From the NCBI GenBank assembly GCA_964396185.1, contig CAYNEI010000009.1, positions 16,613 to 80,612 of the forward strand: DNA of 64,000 nt, in the 5' to 3' direction. Under the pieces are notes generated by a model. The model was not told where the DNA came from. It made no database searches and saw only the letters and a list, made by a program, of their open reading frames with translations. A program made the translations under genes and the position numbers. Origin of the DNA: CAYNEI01 sp964396185. Its GTDB lineage: Archaea; Thermoplasmatota; SW-10-69-26. Below, piece by piece: positions 17,670-27,943 of the stretch (the stretch's first letter is position 1; every line of letters begins with the position of its first letter).

Positions 17670-18386
17670 TCAGACTGACCGCTGGTCACCGACGCGGGTG
17701 GCTGGCACGCCGCTCCACTTGGTCCCTGGCGGGATGATGGTGTCCCTAGGGACCACCGAGCCAGCTCCGATCACGGCGCCGGCGCCGATCTTGGCGCCAG
17801 GGAAGATGATGGCCGCCTCGCCGATGCTGGCGTTCTCGCCGATCTCGATGGGCGCGATGTACATGTCGTCGCCTTGGCCCATGTGCGCCATGATCACCGA
17901 GGAGCCCCCGATGGTGGCGTGGTCCCCGATGGTGAGCTGGTTGAGGTCGTAGACGTGGGTCGAGTTCATGATCACGCTGCGCCCGATGTCAGCACCCATG
18001 CCCCGGTAGAAGGCGACGTTGATCTGGGTGGCACGCGTCATCCAGAGGAAGAAGTACCGGGCCACCATCACGAGGAGATTGTAGACGAAGAACCGGGTCG
18101 TGGCCCAAGAGCGCAGAGGATGCGTGCCTGCTGGCACGGAGAGACGCGTGAGCACGCGAACGACCACGATGATGAGCAACAGGGATAGGCCCCAGACCAG
18201 GTAGCTTGCGAACGCCAGGGCGCCGAAGGCGGCTCCGAAGGCTACGACCGGGAGGCCGTCGAGCAAGGGCCACCACCAGGCCACGAACGGCCACGCCAGG
18301 GCTGTGGCTCCTGCGAAAAGCAGGGCTCCGATGGTGTAGCCGACCAGCGCCGGCATGTGCATGAGGATCCGGACCTTCAGCGACAC
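17670..18386 (-). CDS. Membrane protein with left-handed beta-helix (hexapeptide) domain
   Basis: The first 110 residues contain two to three membrane helices (ALVGYTIGALLFAGATALAW, YLVWGLSLLLIIVVVRVL). The rest is a left-handed beta-helix built of hexapeptide repeats (GADIGRSVIMNS, IGDHATIGGSSVIM, IGENASIGEAAIIFPGAKIG). Such helices usually form trimeric acyltransferases, so acyl transfer at the membrane to a lipid or polysaccharide is likely. It resembles the C-terminal part of some multidomain bacterial proteins. It shares a symmetric promoter with the divergent PHP gene. Confidence 0.8.
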   Translation of the reverse strand: MSLKVRILMHMPALVGYTIGALLFAGATALAWPFVAWWWPLLDGLPVVAFGAAFGALAFASYLVWGLSLLLIIVVVRVLTRLSVPAGTHPLRSWATTRFFVYNLLVMVARYFFLWMTRATQINVAFYRGMGADIGRSVIMNSTHVYDLNQLTIGDHATIGGSSVIMAHMGQGDDMYIAPIEIGENASIGEAAIIFPGAKIGAGAVIGAGSVVPRDTIIPPGTKWSGVPATRVGDQRSV

Positions 18387-18410
18387 GTGGACCGCCGTAG
18401 CCGGCAGATG

Positions 18411-18420
18411 GATAAAAAGG
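18411..18420. promoter_or_regulatory. Shared bidirectional TATA box
   Basis: GATAAAAAGG lies 29 bases from the minus-strand start (18386) and 28 bases from the plus-strand GTG (18443). It is the only AT-rich site in the 56-base gap, so it should serve both leaderless genes. Confidence 0.6.
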
Positions 18421-18442
18421 CGAGGCCCGTCATGCCCCGAGT

Positions 18443-19291
18443 GTGTCCCGCCTCGTCGACCTCCAGTCGCACTCCACCTACAGTGACGGTACCTGCACGC
18501 CTCGCGAGATCGTCGAGCTCGCAGCCCAGGCGGGTCTGGCCGCGGTGGCGCTAACAGACCACGATACCGTGGCAGGCGTGCCTGAGTTCATCGACGCCGG
18601 TTCAGAGCTCGGTGTCGAGACCCTGCCGGCCATCGAGCTCTCCGTGACCGCGGCACAGGCCCGCGTGGACATCCTGGGCTACCTGATCGATCCAGCCTCG
18701 CGACCCCTCACCGAGCTGATCCAGCAAGCCCGCGCCTATCGAGCTGAGCGGCTGCCGGAGATGCTCGAGGCCCTCGACGAGGCCGACGTTCCCCTCGAGC
18801 GCGAGGCCGTGGAGGCCATCGCGGGTGGCACGGCGATCGGGCGGCCGCACATCGCCCAAGCCCTGGTGGCAGCAGGGCACGCTGGTAGCGTGGGCGAAGC
18901 CTTCGACGAGCTCATCGGCCGTGGCCAACCGGGCTACGTGCCCAAGCGACGCCTCGACCCTGCCGAGGCCATCGAGGCGATCCACGCCGCTGGCGGGGTC
19001 GCCGTGCTCGCCCATCCATGTTTGATCCATCCCGCCCAACTGATGCCGGTGCTCGACGCGCTCACCCCTCGAGGCCTCGACGGTCTGGAGGTCTACTACA
19101 GCGCGCACGATGCTGAGCACGTGCGAGCGTTCACCCAGATCGCCGAGGCCCGCGGGCTCGTCAAGACCGGGGGCTCGGATTTCCACGGCGAGAACCGGCC
19201 GGAGATCCAGTTGGGCACCGGGCGTGGGGACCTGGCGGTGCCCTACGACTGCGTCGAGGCGCTCAAGCAGCGAGCCAAGCGCTACGCGTAG
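18443..19291 (+). CDS. PHP-domain metal-dependent phosphoesterase (YciV/RNase AM-like)
   Basis: The 282-residue protein has PHP motifs DLQSHSTYSDGT, VALTDHDTVAG, VLAHPCL and TGGSDFHGEN, which bind two or three metals. It resembles bacterial YciV, a 3',5'-nucleotide bisphosphatase and 5'-3' exoribonuclease. In motif I the usual DLHxHS reads DLQSHS, so one His ligand is replaced by Gln. GTG 18443 is set by the TATA box 28 bases upstream. It may act in RNA or nucleotide turnover. Confidence 0.88.
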   Translation: MSRLVDLQSHSTYSDGTCTPREIVELAAQAGLAAVALTDHDTVAGVPEFIDAGSELGVETLPAIELSVTAAQARVDILGYLIDPASRPLTELIQQARAYRAERLPEMLEALDEADVPLEREAVEAIAGGTAIGRPHIAQALVAAGHAGSVGEAFDELIGRGQPGYVPKRRLDPAEAIEAIHAAGGVAVLAHPCLIHPAQLMPVLDALTPRGLDGLEVYYSAHDAEHVRAFTQIAEARGLVKTGGSDFHGENRPEIQLGTGRGDLAVPYDCVEALKQRAKRYA

Positions 19292-19297
19292 CCCGGT

Positions 19298-19729
19298 TCA
19301 CGGCCCGCCGACGGCTCCCGGGTCGTCGGGGAACTCCACCAGCTCAACCAGGGTCCCGAAGGTGCCCTTGGGGTGCAGGAAGGCGATGCGCGAGCCTTCG
19401 ACCCCGCTTCGCGGCTCGGTGTCGACCAGCTCGAGCCCCTGGCCCTCGGCGTGATCCATGGCTACCTCCAGGTCGTGGACCTCGAAGGCGATGTGGTGCA
19501 GGCCCGGGCCTCGCTTGTCCAGGTGCTTGGCGATGGGTCCGGTTCCCTCCAGGGGGAGCAGGAGCTCGACCTTCGTCTCCCCGACATGGTAGATGAGCGT
19601 GCGCACACCCTGCTCCTCGACGACCTCGGTGACCGGTGGCTCGAAACCGAAGACCCCCTCGAGCACTGCGCGAGCCTCCTCGTCGTCCGGAACGGCGATG
19701 CCGATGTGGTCGATCCCTCGGACCTGCAT
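19298..19729 (-). CDS. mce: Methylmalonyl-CoA epimerase
   Basis: It interconverts (R)- and (S)-methylmalonyl-CoA. The 143-residue protein has two beta-alpha-beta-beta-beta modules of the glyoxalase superfamily: IDHIGIAVPD (metal His), KVELLLPLEG (Glu), GLHHIAFEVHDL (His) and GTLVELVEF (Glu). Length and motifs are typical. It works with the mutase large subunit encoded 2 kb away at 21736-23340, linking propionyl-CoA and succinyl-CoA. Confidence 0.95.
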   Translation of the reverse strand: MQVRGIDHIGIAVPDDEEARAVLEGVFGFEPPVTEVVEEQGVRTLIYHVGETKVELLLPLEGTGPIAKHLDKRGPGLHHIAFEVHDLEVAMDHAEGQGLELVDTEPRSGVEGSRIAFLHPKGTFGTLVELVEFPDDPGAVGGP

Positions 19730-19816
19730 GGTGCCTGCAAGGCCGCGGGCAAGAAGGGCCTTGCGGCTCGCCTCGGAACGATCACCACGCCGAGCAAGCT
19801 CACCACACCGGAAAGC

Positions 19817-19919
19817 TCACCACAAGGGCACAAAGGACACAACGGGCCAGAAGGGGACGATCGAAGCGGTCCCCATGGTCCTCGGGAGATGTTCGTGTCC
19901 GTTGTGACGTTGTGGTGAG
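19817..19919. repeat. Interspersed inverted repeat, CACAACGG family (copy 2)
   Basis: The left arm 19817-19846 (CTCACCACAAGGGCACAAAG and on) pairs with the right arm 19891-19919 (GTGTCCGTTGTGACGTTGTG and on). It lies just upstream of the promoter of the 19986 gene. Confidence 0.75.
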
Positions 19920-19950
19920 GGGGAGATGGTCAAGTTGCCGCGTGGGTGAC

Positions 19951-19960
19951 CTTTATCAGG
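19951..19960 (+). promoter_or_regulatory. TATA box of the 19986 gene
   Basis: CTTTATCAGG is centred about 30 bases upstream of GTG 19986. AAGGAGAC at 19972-19979 could act as a ribosome binding site for ATG 19995. Confidence 0.5.
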
Positions 19961-19985
19961 CTGAACGCATCAAGGAGACACGGCG

Positions 19986-20375
19986 GTGAGCACCATGGAT
20001 CCCCCCGAGCACGATGAAGTCCTCCTCCGCGACGCAGTGGATGCGCTGCTGGGGATCGCATGGGAGCAAGCTCCCCCCGAGACGGCGCGTGCCCTTCGTG
20101 CCCAGCTCGACGAGCTCGGTCCCGAGGAGTGCGAGCAGCTGCTTACCGGCATGGTCGATACCGACACCTTGCGGGTCTTGATCGATGGAGCTGACGAAGC
20201 TGGGACCGAGCCCGAGCTCCCATCCTTCGAGGACGATCAGATGCTCAAGGTCGACGCGGCCCTGGAGCCTCTGGCCAAGCTCACCGCCGGACGAGCAGGT
20301 GCAGAGCGTGTGGGCCGGCTCACCCCGGGTAGGCGGGCGCACATCTTGTTCTCCTCCCTCGGGCGTCGCCCCTGA
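19986..20375 (+). CDS. Small acidic protein of unknown function
   Basis: The 129-residue protein is mostly alpha-helical and acidic in its first 95 residues (EHDEVLLRDAVDALLGIAW, LRAQLDELGPEECEQLLTGM), with a basic end (TPGRRAHILFSSLGRRP). It has no signal peptide, membrane helix or recognisable motif. A TATA box and a start-proximal SD-like sequence support it as a real gene. The start may be GTG 19986 or ATG 19995. Confidence 0.6.
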   Translation: MSTMDPPEHDEVLLRDAVDALLGIAWEQAPPETARALRAQLDELGPEECEQLLTGMVDTDTLRVLIDGADEAGTEPELPSFEDDQMLKVDAALEPLAKLTAGRAGAERVGRLTPGRRAHILFSSLGRRP

Positions 20376-20404
20376 GCAGCCTCACCCCTGAGCAGGGTCA
20401 CCCT

Positions 20405-20411
20405 GATAAGC
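20405..20411 (+). promoter_or_regulatory. TATA box of the 20433 lipoprotein gene
   Basis: GATAAGC is centred 25 bases upstream of ATG 20433. Confidence 0.5.
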
Positions 20412-20432
20412 TGGCGCCTCCTGGTCTGCCCG

Positions 20433-21437
20433 ATGCGTTCGAGCGCGCTGCTCGCCTGCTGCCTCTTGCTGGCCGCCGGCTGTCTGGCCACCGAGGAGCC
20501 CAACAGCCGATCCCCAGGCTCACAGAGCGCGACAGAGCGCTTCGAGCTCCCGGAGACCCTCTACCTCGACGCAGACACCCGGCTGAGAGGCGATGCGCCC
20601 ACGGACCAGGAGGCCGAGGGGGTCCCGGTGGGGAGCTTTTACACCGCTTGGGCTGAGGGCGCCGAGCAGCCCACGTGGACGGGGCCCGCGCTCTCGAGCC
20701 CAGCGAGGGTCACCAACGCGACCCTGACGTTCTACTACACGGCGGAGACCACGGTGGCGACCACCGGGCCCCAGGACCAGGGCTTCCCCGAGTTCGTGGT
20801 CTACTTGGGGACCGAGCAAGCCCCCATGGGCTGGGCCAGCCTCCAGGGCCCGGACGTTGTCCAGCAAGGCGACCAGGTGGAGATCACCGGAGAGCTGTCG
20901 CTGCCAGCCGGTGGCTTGGTCTACAGGACCGGGGATGCACCCGTGGTCAAGATCGCTCCGGTCCAAGCCCAGGGCGACGAGGGCTCCCGGCTGATCATCC
21001 TGGTCGACGGAGCCGAGGCCCCCAGCCGTGTGGACATGGACGTCGAGCCCGTCACGCTCCCAGGCTGGACGCCCGGCACCCCCATCCAGCACGACGGGAC
21101 CTTGGCCGGAAGCGCGTATGCGACGGGCCCGCAGGAGGGCACGACGGCAGCCTCCTTCCCGGTGGATCTCCGGCCCGGGCACGCGGGCATCATCGTGGAC
21201 CTTGAGCGCGCCACGGGGGCGGGCATCGCGGACATCGACCTGGAGCTGATCGGCCCCGACGGGGTGGTGGTCGCCCGGAGCGTCACCCCTGAGGACGACG
21301 AAGGCTTGGCCCTCTTCGCGCCGAACGTTGAGGCCATCGGGCACGGGACCTGGACCCTGCGCGTGGTCAACTACGGCAACGTGGCGGTCCAGTTCGAGCT
21401 GACGGGGAACGTGCTGGACGAGCTGGCCGGCACGTAA
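20433..21437 (+). CDS. Lipoprotein with P-domain-like C terminus
   Basis: The 334-residue protein has a signal peptide and lipobox (CCLLLAAGC, residues 9-17). The middle part (residues 60-210) looks like a beta-sandwich. The last 110 residues (PGHAGIIVDLERATGAGIAD, DIDLELIGPDGVVVAR, GTWTLRVVNYGNVAVQFELT) resemble the proprotein-convertase P-domain or pre-peptidase C-terminal beta-sandwich of many secreted proteins. No enzyme motif is present. A repeat element begins five bases after the stop. Confidence 0.7.
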   Translation: MRSSALLACCLLLAAGCLATEEPNSRSPGSQSATERFELPETLYLDADTRLRGDAPTDQEAEGVPVGSFYTAWAEGAEQPTWTGPALSSPARVTNATLTFYYTAETTVATTGPQDQGFPEFVVYLGTEQAPMGWASLQGPDVVQQGDQVEITGELSLPAGGLVYRTGDAPVVKIAPVQAQGDEGSRLIILVDGAEAPSRVDMDVEPVTLPGWTPGTPIQHDGTLAGSAYATGPQEGTTAASFPVDLRPGHAGIIVDLERATGAGIADIDLELIGPDGVVVARSVTPEDDEGLALFAPNVEAIGHGTWTLRVVNYGNVAVQFELTGNVLDELAGT

Positions 21438-21441
21438 GACC

Positions 21442-21723
21442 CATCAACACGGAGGCACGGAGACACGGAGGGAACGGAGACAGGAGGAGGGTGTGGAAGG
21501 ACGGGAAGGGGAGGGAGACTGGAGGAAGACCAAGAGATGAGTGGGCCGGCGTCGAGCTTCGGATGGACTGAGTTAGAATGAGTATGACAGTTCCGGGGCC
21601 CCTATAGATCGCCTCTCTGCCGTCTGCCGCTCCGTTCGATGAAGGCCATCGTCTTTTGCGCGGACGCGCGCTCCTCTCGAATCTGGCGATTTGGTCTCCG
21701 TTCGCTCCGTGTCTCCGCGTTGT
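21442..21723. repeat. Interspersed inverted repeat, CACGGAGG family (copy 2)
   Basis: The left arm 21442-21481 (ATCAACACGGAGGCACGGAG and on) is inverted at 21693-21723 (GGTCTCCGTTCGCTCCGTGT and on). The centre holds AT-rich TTAGAATGAGTATGACAG. It fills the whole convergent gap between the lipoprotein and mutase genes. Confidence 0.8.
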
Positions 21724-21735
21724 ATCCCTCACCGC

Positions 21736-23340
<1,605 letters not shown>

Positions 23341-23362
23341 CGGTGGGGCCAGTTGTCCCGAT

Positions 23363-23372
23363 GGCTAAAGGC
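23363..23372 (-). promoter_or_regulatory. TATA box of the mutase gene
   Basis: Minus-strand GCCTTTAGCC is centred 27 bases upstream of ATG 23340. Confidence 0.5.
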
Positions 23373-23421
23373 TTGCGGCCCGCAGCCACGGGCGGCAAGA
23401 GCTCGCGCCTGTGGCGCGAGC
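23372..23421. repeat. Two tandem hairpins upstream of the mutase promoter
   Basis: The first hairpin (23372-23382 with 23389-23399) has 10 of 11 pairs. The second (23401-23409 with 23413-23421) is perfect, 9 bp with a TGT loop. They sit between the mutase TATA box and the divergent 23538 gene. Confidence 0.6.
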
Positions 23422-23506
23422 AAGGCGCGATAGGTTCGTTCGGAGGGACGACGTTCGCCACCACTACGTAGCCAGCGCGTACTTCCGCCCTGGGCCCGAA
23501 CGCCTG

Positions 23507-23514
23507 CTCATAAG
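23507..23514 (+). promoter_or_regulatory. TATA box of the 23538 gene
   Basis: CTCATAAGC-type box centred about 27 bases upstream of ATG 23538. Confidence 0.45.
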
Positions 23515-23537
23515 CTGCCAGCCGATGGGCAACCTTG

Positions 23538-23930
23538 ATGTCCCCTGAACGCGAATCCGAGCTCATGGACCTGGACGATGTCGAACGCATCTGCTGGTGG
23601 GGTGCCGGCATCTCCTGGGTCATCTTCTTCACCGCCTTGGCCGGCGAGGTGTTCGGCTGGTGGAACGACGCTGGTGAGATCGCCATCTCGGTCACTGGCG
23701 TGCTCGGTTCCTTGCTCGCTGTCATCGCGTTGCTCGTCGCAGCGACCAAGGGCCAGGTCCGCGCCGCCACGGAGGGCGTGACAGACAACGGACGCCGTCT
23801 TGGGTTGATCCACCACCAGCTCATCGACGTCGGGGGCGATGTCGAACCCTTGCACGGGGATATGGGGACCCTGCATGACGACATGGGCGACGTCAAGGGC
23901 CTGCTCGTCGAGATCCGCGACCGGCTCTGA
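23538..23930 (+). CDS. Small two-helix membrane protein of unknown function
   Basis: The 130-residue protein has two membrane helices (residues about 23-43, WWGAGISWVIFFTALAGEVF, and 49-70, ISVTGVLGSLLAVIALLVAA). A soluble C-terminal tail follows, with heptad-like repeats (LIDVGGDVEPLHGDMGTLHD, then DMGDVKGLLVEIRDRL) that could form a coiled coil. The family is unknown. ATG 23538 fits the TATA spacing better than TTG 23535. Confidence 0.6.
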   Translation: MSPERESELMDLDDVERICWWGAGISWVIFFTALAGEVFGWWNDAGEIAISVTGVLGSLLAVIALLVAATKGQVRAATEGVTDNGRRLGLIHHQLIDVGGDVEPLHGDMGTLHDDMGDVKGLLVEIRDRL

Positions 23931-24037
23931 CCCAGCCTGCACTCCGCCGGCACGCCTGATCGCGGCGAAGCCGCGAACCCTTGGTGGGGGACGCACCACC
24001 CACAACACCTATCTCCTCCATCCGCTTGGTTGACCTC

Positions 24038-24781
24038 ATGCGAACCGTCTTGATCGCCCTGCTGCTCGCTGCCTCCGGCCTGGCCGGATGCATCGGCGGG
24101 GAGGACCCGGCTCCAGAGCTCGGGAGCTACACGCCGGTGGACGCTCAGGCTGCTGGTGGGGGCGGCCACCAGCATGGAGGCAGCGGAGGCCTCGACCACG
24201 CCGCCCAGCTCGACCACTTCAACGCCAGCCACGCCATGACCTTCGAGGTCGACGAGACCCCCGTGGCCTTCAATCTCACTTGGGAGCTCGCCTCGGGTAA
24301 CGCTACCCTGATGGTCTCGGATGACGCCGGAGCCACCGTGCTTGAGCGCGTGCTCACAGCACCCAATGGCTCCCTGCTCGAGGAGCTCGACGGTGAACCA
24401 GGCACCTGGACGATGAACGTGACCGGGACGGACGCCACGGGCTCGTTGGCCGCCAACGCTGGCGACCCTGCCCACTACGGTCTGCGCCAGGACGACCCCA
24501 TCAGCCACGAGGAGACGTACACTGTAGGCACGGGGAGCCAGGACTGGAGCTGGACGAGCGCGGGCACGGCCCGGATCGACTTCCTCATCCAGGGCGCGGC
24601 CGGCTCCGCGGCCATCCGCATCCTGGGCATGATGGGTGAGCCCATCGACACCGTGGAGCTCGACGGAGCAGGCATGGCCGAGGGCACCTACACCATCCAG
24701 GGTGCTCCAGGCCCCTGGGACGTGGCCATCCAGACCGACGGCTTCACGGGCACCATCGAGTTCAGCCTGGCCGGAGCGTGA
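24038..24781 (+). CDS. Lipoprotein of unknown function
   Basis: The 247-residue protein has a signal peptide and lipobox (ASGLAGC), then a Gly/His-rich stretch (AGGGGHQHGGSGG) that might bind metal. Two beta-sandwich-like modules follow (MTFEVDETPVAFNLTWEL and YTVGTGSQDWSWTSAGTARI). Many Asn-x-Thr/Ser sites suggest glycosylation outside the cell. No known family is recognised. The methyltransferase gene follows after nine bases on the same strand. Confidence 0.7.
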   Translation: MRTVLIALLLAASGLAGCIGGEDPAPELGSYTPVDAQAAGGGGHQHGGSGGLDHAAQLDHFNASHAMTFEVDETPVAFNLTWELASGNATLMVSDDAGATVLERVLTAPNGSLLEELDGEPGTWTMNVTGTDATGSLAANAGDPAHYGLRQDDPISHEETYTVGTGSQDWSWTSAGTARIDFLIQGAAGSAAIRILGMMGEPIDTVELDGAGMAEGTYTIQGAPGPWDVAIQTDGFTGTIEFSLAGA

Positions 24782-24790
24782 ACCTCCCTC

Positions 24791-25891
24791 ATGGCCAAGC
24801 CAGCCCCGCTGGCGGATACGCTGCGCGCACGGATCCAGGCCGACGGGCCGCTGGCCTTCTCGGAGTGGATGGAGGCCTGCCTCTACCACCACGAGCACGG
24901 CTACTACGCCCAGGCCACGTTCACCACGGGCCGCCAAGGGGACTTCGCCACTGCGCCCGACGCCGGGCCTCTTATGGGACGCACCCTGGCCCAGCTCGTG
25001 GAGACGTTCGCGCGCGAGCCCGGCCGGCTCATCGAGGTTGGCCCAGGCAGCGGCCGCTTGATGGGGGACATCCTGGACGCGCTATCGCCTGAGGCCCTGG
25101 ACCACCTCGAGCTCGGCCTCGTCGAGCCCTTCGAACAGCGCCACGCGCCGCTCCACGCAGAGCTCGAAAGCCACCCCGTCGAGGCCCAAGTCCTCCAGAG
25201 CACCGACGAGCTCGACCCCGCGCGCACCCTCCTGCTCGCCAACGAGCTGCTCGACGCGCTGCCAACCGACATCGTCCGCCGAGACGCGCAGGGCTGGGAG
25301 CAACTGGCTGTGACCATGCAGGGGGACGGCTTCGCGGAGACCTGGCAGCCGGCCACCGATGCGGTTGCACGGTTCGCCGACGAGCACGCCAGCCAACTGC
25401 CGGACGGCCACCGGTACGAGGCCTCCCCGGCCATCGGCGAGATGCTCGCATCCATGGCCCGCGTCGTCGACCCGGGCTGCCTGGTGCTCTTCGATTACGG
25501 AGGCCGCTTCCGGGACATCTGGCCCCAGCGGGAGACCGGAACGCTGCGCGCCTTCCACGACCACCAGCACGTCGACCCCCTGAGCGCTCCTGGCCGGTGC
25601 GATCTCACCTTCGATGTGGACTTCACCATGGTCCAGCGGGAGGCCGCTCGCCTGGAGCTGGACACGGTCGCCTTCGGGCCTCAAGAGAACCTTCTTGTCC
25701 ACCTTGGCCTGGTGGACCAAGCGCGAGCCAGCGGCGAGATGCTGGCCATCAAGCAGCTCGTCGTGCCGGGGTCCTTCGCCGGACGGTTCCAAGCCCTCGT
25801 GCTGGATCGGGGCGCTCTGGCGAGCGAACTCGACCTCAAGGTGGACCTCCAGGACCCATCCATCTGGGAACGAGCGGGCGGCTTGTTCTGA
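24791..25891 (+). CDS. MidA/NDUFAF7-type SAM-dependent methyltransferase
   Basis: The 366-residue protein matches the COG1565 family. Motif I is IEVGPGSGRLMGDIL, LLLANELLDALPTDIVRR is the family hallmark, and LVLFDYGG is motif IV. The N-terminal GPLAFSEWMEACLYHHEHGYY is also typical. The eukaryotic member methylates an arginine of respiratory complex I during assembly; archaeal targets are not established. It begins nine bases after a lipoprotein gene, possibly in one transcript. Confidence 0.92.
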   Translation: MAKPAPLADTLRARIQADGPLAFSEWMEACLYHHEHGYYAQATFTTGRQGDFATAPDAGPLMGRTLAQLVETFAREPGRLIEVGPGSGRLMGDILDALSPEALDHLELGLVEPFEQRHAPLHAELESHPVEAQVLQSTDELDPARTLLLANELLDALPTDIVRRDAQGWEQLAVTMQGDGFAETWQPATDAVARFADEHASQLPDGHRYEASPAIGEMLASMARVVDPGCLVLFDYGGRFRDIWPQRETGTLRAFHDHQHVDPLSAPGRCDLTFDVDFTMVQREAARLELDTVAFGPQENLLVHLGLVDQARASGEMLAIKQLVVPGSFAGRFQALVLDRGALASELDLKVDLQDPSIWERAGGLF

Positions 25892-26023
25892 CCAGGATCG
25901 GATGCGTGGCCGGGTTCGCCGCGAGCCTCATGGGCTGGTCAAGCGTCCCGCGTAGGTCCACATTGCCGCTCACGTGACCGGGAACGACTCCTCTCAGGAG
26001 TGGTTCGTCCCTTGCCCCTGTTA

Positions 26024-26033
26024 GCGTTAAGTA
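26024..26033 (+). promoter_or_regulatory. TATA box of thrS-ilvE
   Basis: GCGTTAAGTA is centred 28 bases upstream of ATG 26057, predicting a leaderless mRNA. The rest of the gap 25892-26056 has one imperfect hairpin near 25979-26010. Confidence 0.55.
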
Positions 26034-26056
26034 GGAGGAGGGGTTTGGACGGCCGA

Positions 26057-27937
26057 ATGCGACTCCTGCTCATCCACGCTGATCGCATCCGCTTCCAGGC
26101 CAAGAAGGCCATCAAGCGTTTGGCTGAGGATCTGGAGTCCACGACCGGCGAGCAGGATGGGCTCGAGGAGACCCTGGTCGCCTTCTGCACCATCGAGTCT
26201 GGCGACGAGGGGAACCCCGAGGGGATCATCGAGAACGCTGTGGCCACGATCCGTGACCACGCGGACCAGGTGAAGGTCGAGCGCGTCTTCGTCTACCCCT
26301 ACGCGCACCTCTCTGACGACCTCGCCTCACCCAAGTTCGCCACGGACCTGACCATCCAGCTCACCGAGGCCCTGACCGATGCGGGCTTCGAGACCAAGCG
26401 CTCGCCGTTCGGCTGGTACAAGTCCTTCCAACTCGAGGCCAAGGGCCACCCCCTGGCCGAGCTCTCCCGCACCATCACGGCGGAGGGCGAGGGCAGCGAG
26501 CTCGAGGTCGAGGCCGGCACCGATGCCGAGTCGGCTGCGGTGGCCAAGGAGACCCAACTGGCCAAGGAGTGGAAGATCCTCACCACCGACGGCGAGCTCG
26601 TTGATCCGGATGACTTCGATTTCACCGACCACGCGGACCTTGAAGCCCTCTACCAGCATGAGGCCCACGGCTCGCGCAAGGCCAAGGGCAAGCCTGCCCA
26701 CGTGGAGCTCATGCAGGAGCTCGAGCTCGTGGACTACGAGCCCGGCGCGGATGCAGGCAACTTCCGCTGGTACCCGAAGGGTGCGCTGGTCAAGCGCCTC
26801 ATCGAGGCCCACGTGAGCGAGATCGCAGGCGAGTTCGGTGGCATGCGGGTCGAGACGCCGATCATGTACGACTACGAGCACCCGGCGCTCAAGAAGTACC
26901 TCGACCGGTTCCCCGCCCGCCAGTACATCCTGAAGAGCGAGGACAAGGAGTACTTCCTCCGGTTCGCGGCCTGCTTCGGCCAGTACCTCATCGCCCACGA
27001 CATGACCCTCTCCTACCGGCACCTGCCCGCCCGGCTCTACGAGCTAACCCACTACTCGTTCCGGCGCGAGCAGACCGGCGAGCTCAGCGGGCTGCGCCGG
27101 CTGAGAACGTTCACAATGCCGGACATGCACACCATCGTGCGCGACGTCGACCAAGCCAAGGAGGAGTTCCTGGCCCAGTACCGGGAGAGCGCCCGTTTCA
27201 TGGCGGACCTGGACCTCCCATACTACCCAGCCCTTCGGTTCGTGCGCAGCTTCTACGAGGAGAACCAGGACCTGGCCGCCCAGCTCGTGGAGACCATCGG
27301 CAAGCCAGCCCTCGTCGAGCTCTGGGACGACCGGTTCTTCTACTTCGTCATGAAGTTCGAGTTCAACGTCGTGGACACCCAGGGCAAGGCCAGTGCCTTG
27401 TCCACCGTCCAGATCGACGTGGAGAACTGCGAGCGCTTCGACATCACGTACACGAACGAGGAGGGCCAGAAGGCCACGCCTCTGATCCTCCACGCCTCCT
27501 TCAGCGGCAGCGTGGACCGCGACGTCTACGCGCTCCTGGAGACCGCAGCCCGACGAGCTGGCGCGGGCGAGAAACCCTCGCTCCCGTACTGGCTCTCACC
27601 GACCCAAGTACGGTTCATCCCCGTCTCGGACGATTTCGTACCCCACTGCCTCGAGCTCGCGGGAGAGCTCGACGCACGGGCCGATGTGGACGACCGGGAC
27701 GAGACCGTGGGGCGGCGGATCCGGGATGCCGAGAAGGAGTGGGTTCCGATCATCATCGTCGTCGGCGACCGGGAGCTGGACAGTGGGGAATACCCTGTCC
27801 GCGCCCGCACCGGCGAGGAACGCGAGCTCGACCGCGAGGGCCTCCAGGCCCACGTGCGAGAGCTCCAAGGGGGGTTACCAACCGAGCCGCTACCGCTACC
27901 GGTGCGCGTCTCTGCACGACCGATCTTCAGAGGTTGA
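26057..27937 (+). CDS. thrS: Threonyl-tRNA synthetase, archaeal type with N-terminal editing domain
   Basis: The 626-residue class II synthetase begins with the archaea-specific editing domain (MRLLLIHADRIRFQAKKAIK, residues 1-145), related to D-aminoacyl-tRNA deacylase, which removes Ser from tRNA-Thr. The catalytic core has PIMYDYEHPALKKYLDRFP, the zinc Cys in FAACFGQYLIAHD, and motif 2 in YSFRREQTGELSGLRRLR. The C-terminal anticodon-binding domain starts near WLSPTQVRFIPVSDD. ATG 26057 gives the exact family start. ilvE follows after six bases. Confidence 0.96.
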   Translation: MRLLLIHADRIRFQAKKAIKRLAEDLESTTGEQDGLEETLVAFCTIESGDEGNPEGIIENAVATIRDHADQVKVERVFVYPYAHLSDDLASPKFATDLTIQLTEALTDAGFETKRSPFGWYKSFQLEAKGHPLAELSRTITAEGEGSELEVEAGTDAESAAVAKETQLAKEWKILTTDGELVDPDDFDFTDHADLEALYQHEAHGSRKAKGKPAHVELMQELELVDYEPGADAGNFRWYPKGALVKRLIEAHVSEIAGEFGGMRVETPIMYDYEHPALKKYLDRFPARQYILKSEDKEYFLRFAACFGQYLIAHDMTLSYRHLPARLYELTHYSFRREQTGELSGLRRLRTFTMPDMHTIVRDVDQAKEEFLAQYRESARFMADLDLPYYPALRFVRSFYEENQDLAAQLVETIGKPALVELWDDRFFYFVMKFEFNVVDTQGKASALSTVQIDVENCERFDITYTNEEGQKATPLILHASFSGSVDRDVYALLETAARRAGAGEKPSLPYWLSPTQVRFIPVSDDFVPHCLELAGELDARADVDDRDETVGRRIRDAEKEWVPIIIVVGDRELDSGEYPVRARTGEERELDREGLQAHVRELQGGLPTEPLPLPVRVSARPIFRG

Positions 27938-27943
27938 GGAAAG
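27927..27943 (+). promoter_or_regulatory. Ribosome binding site of ilvE
   Basis: AGAGGTTGAGGAAAG, overlapping the thrS stop, provides a purine-rich Shine-Dalgarno match just upstream of ATG 27944, as expected for an internal operon gene. Confidence 0.55.
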
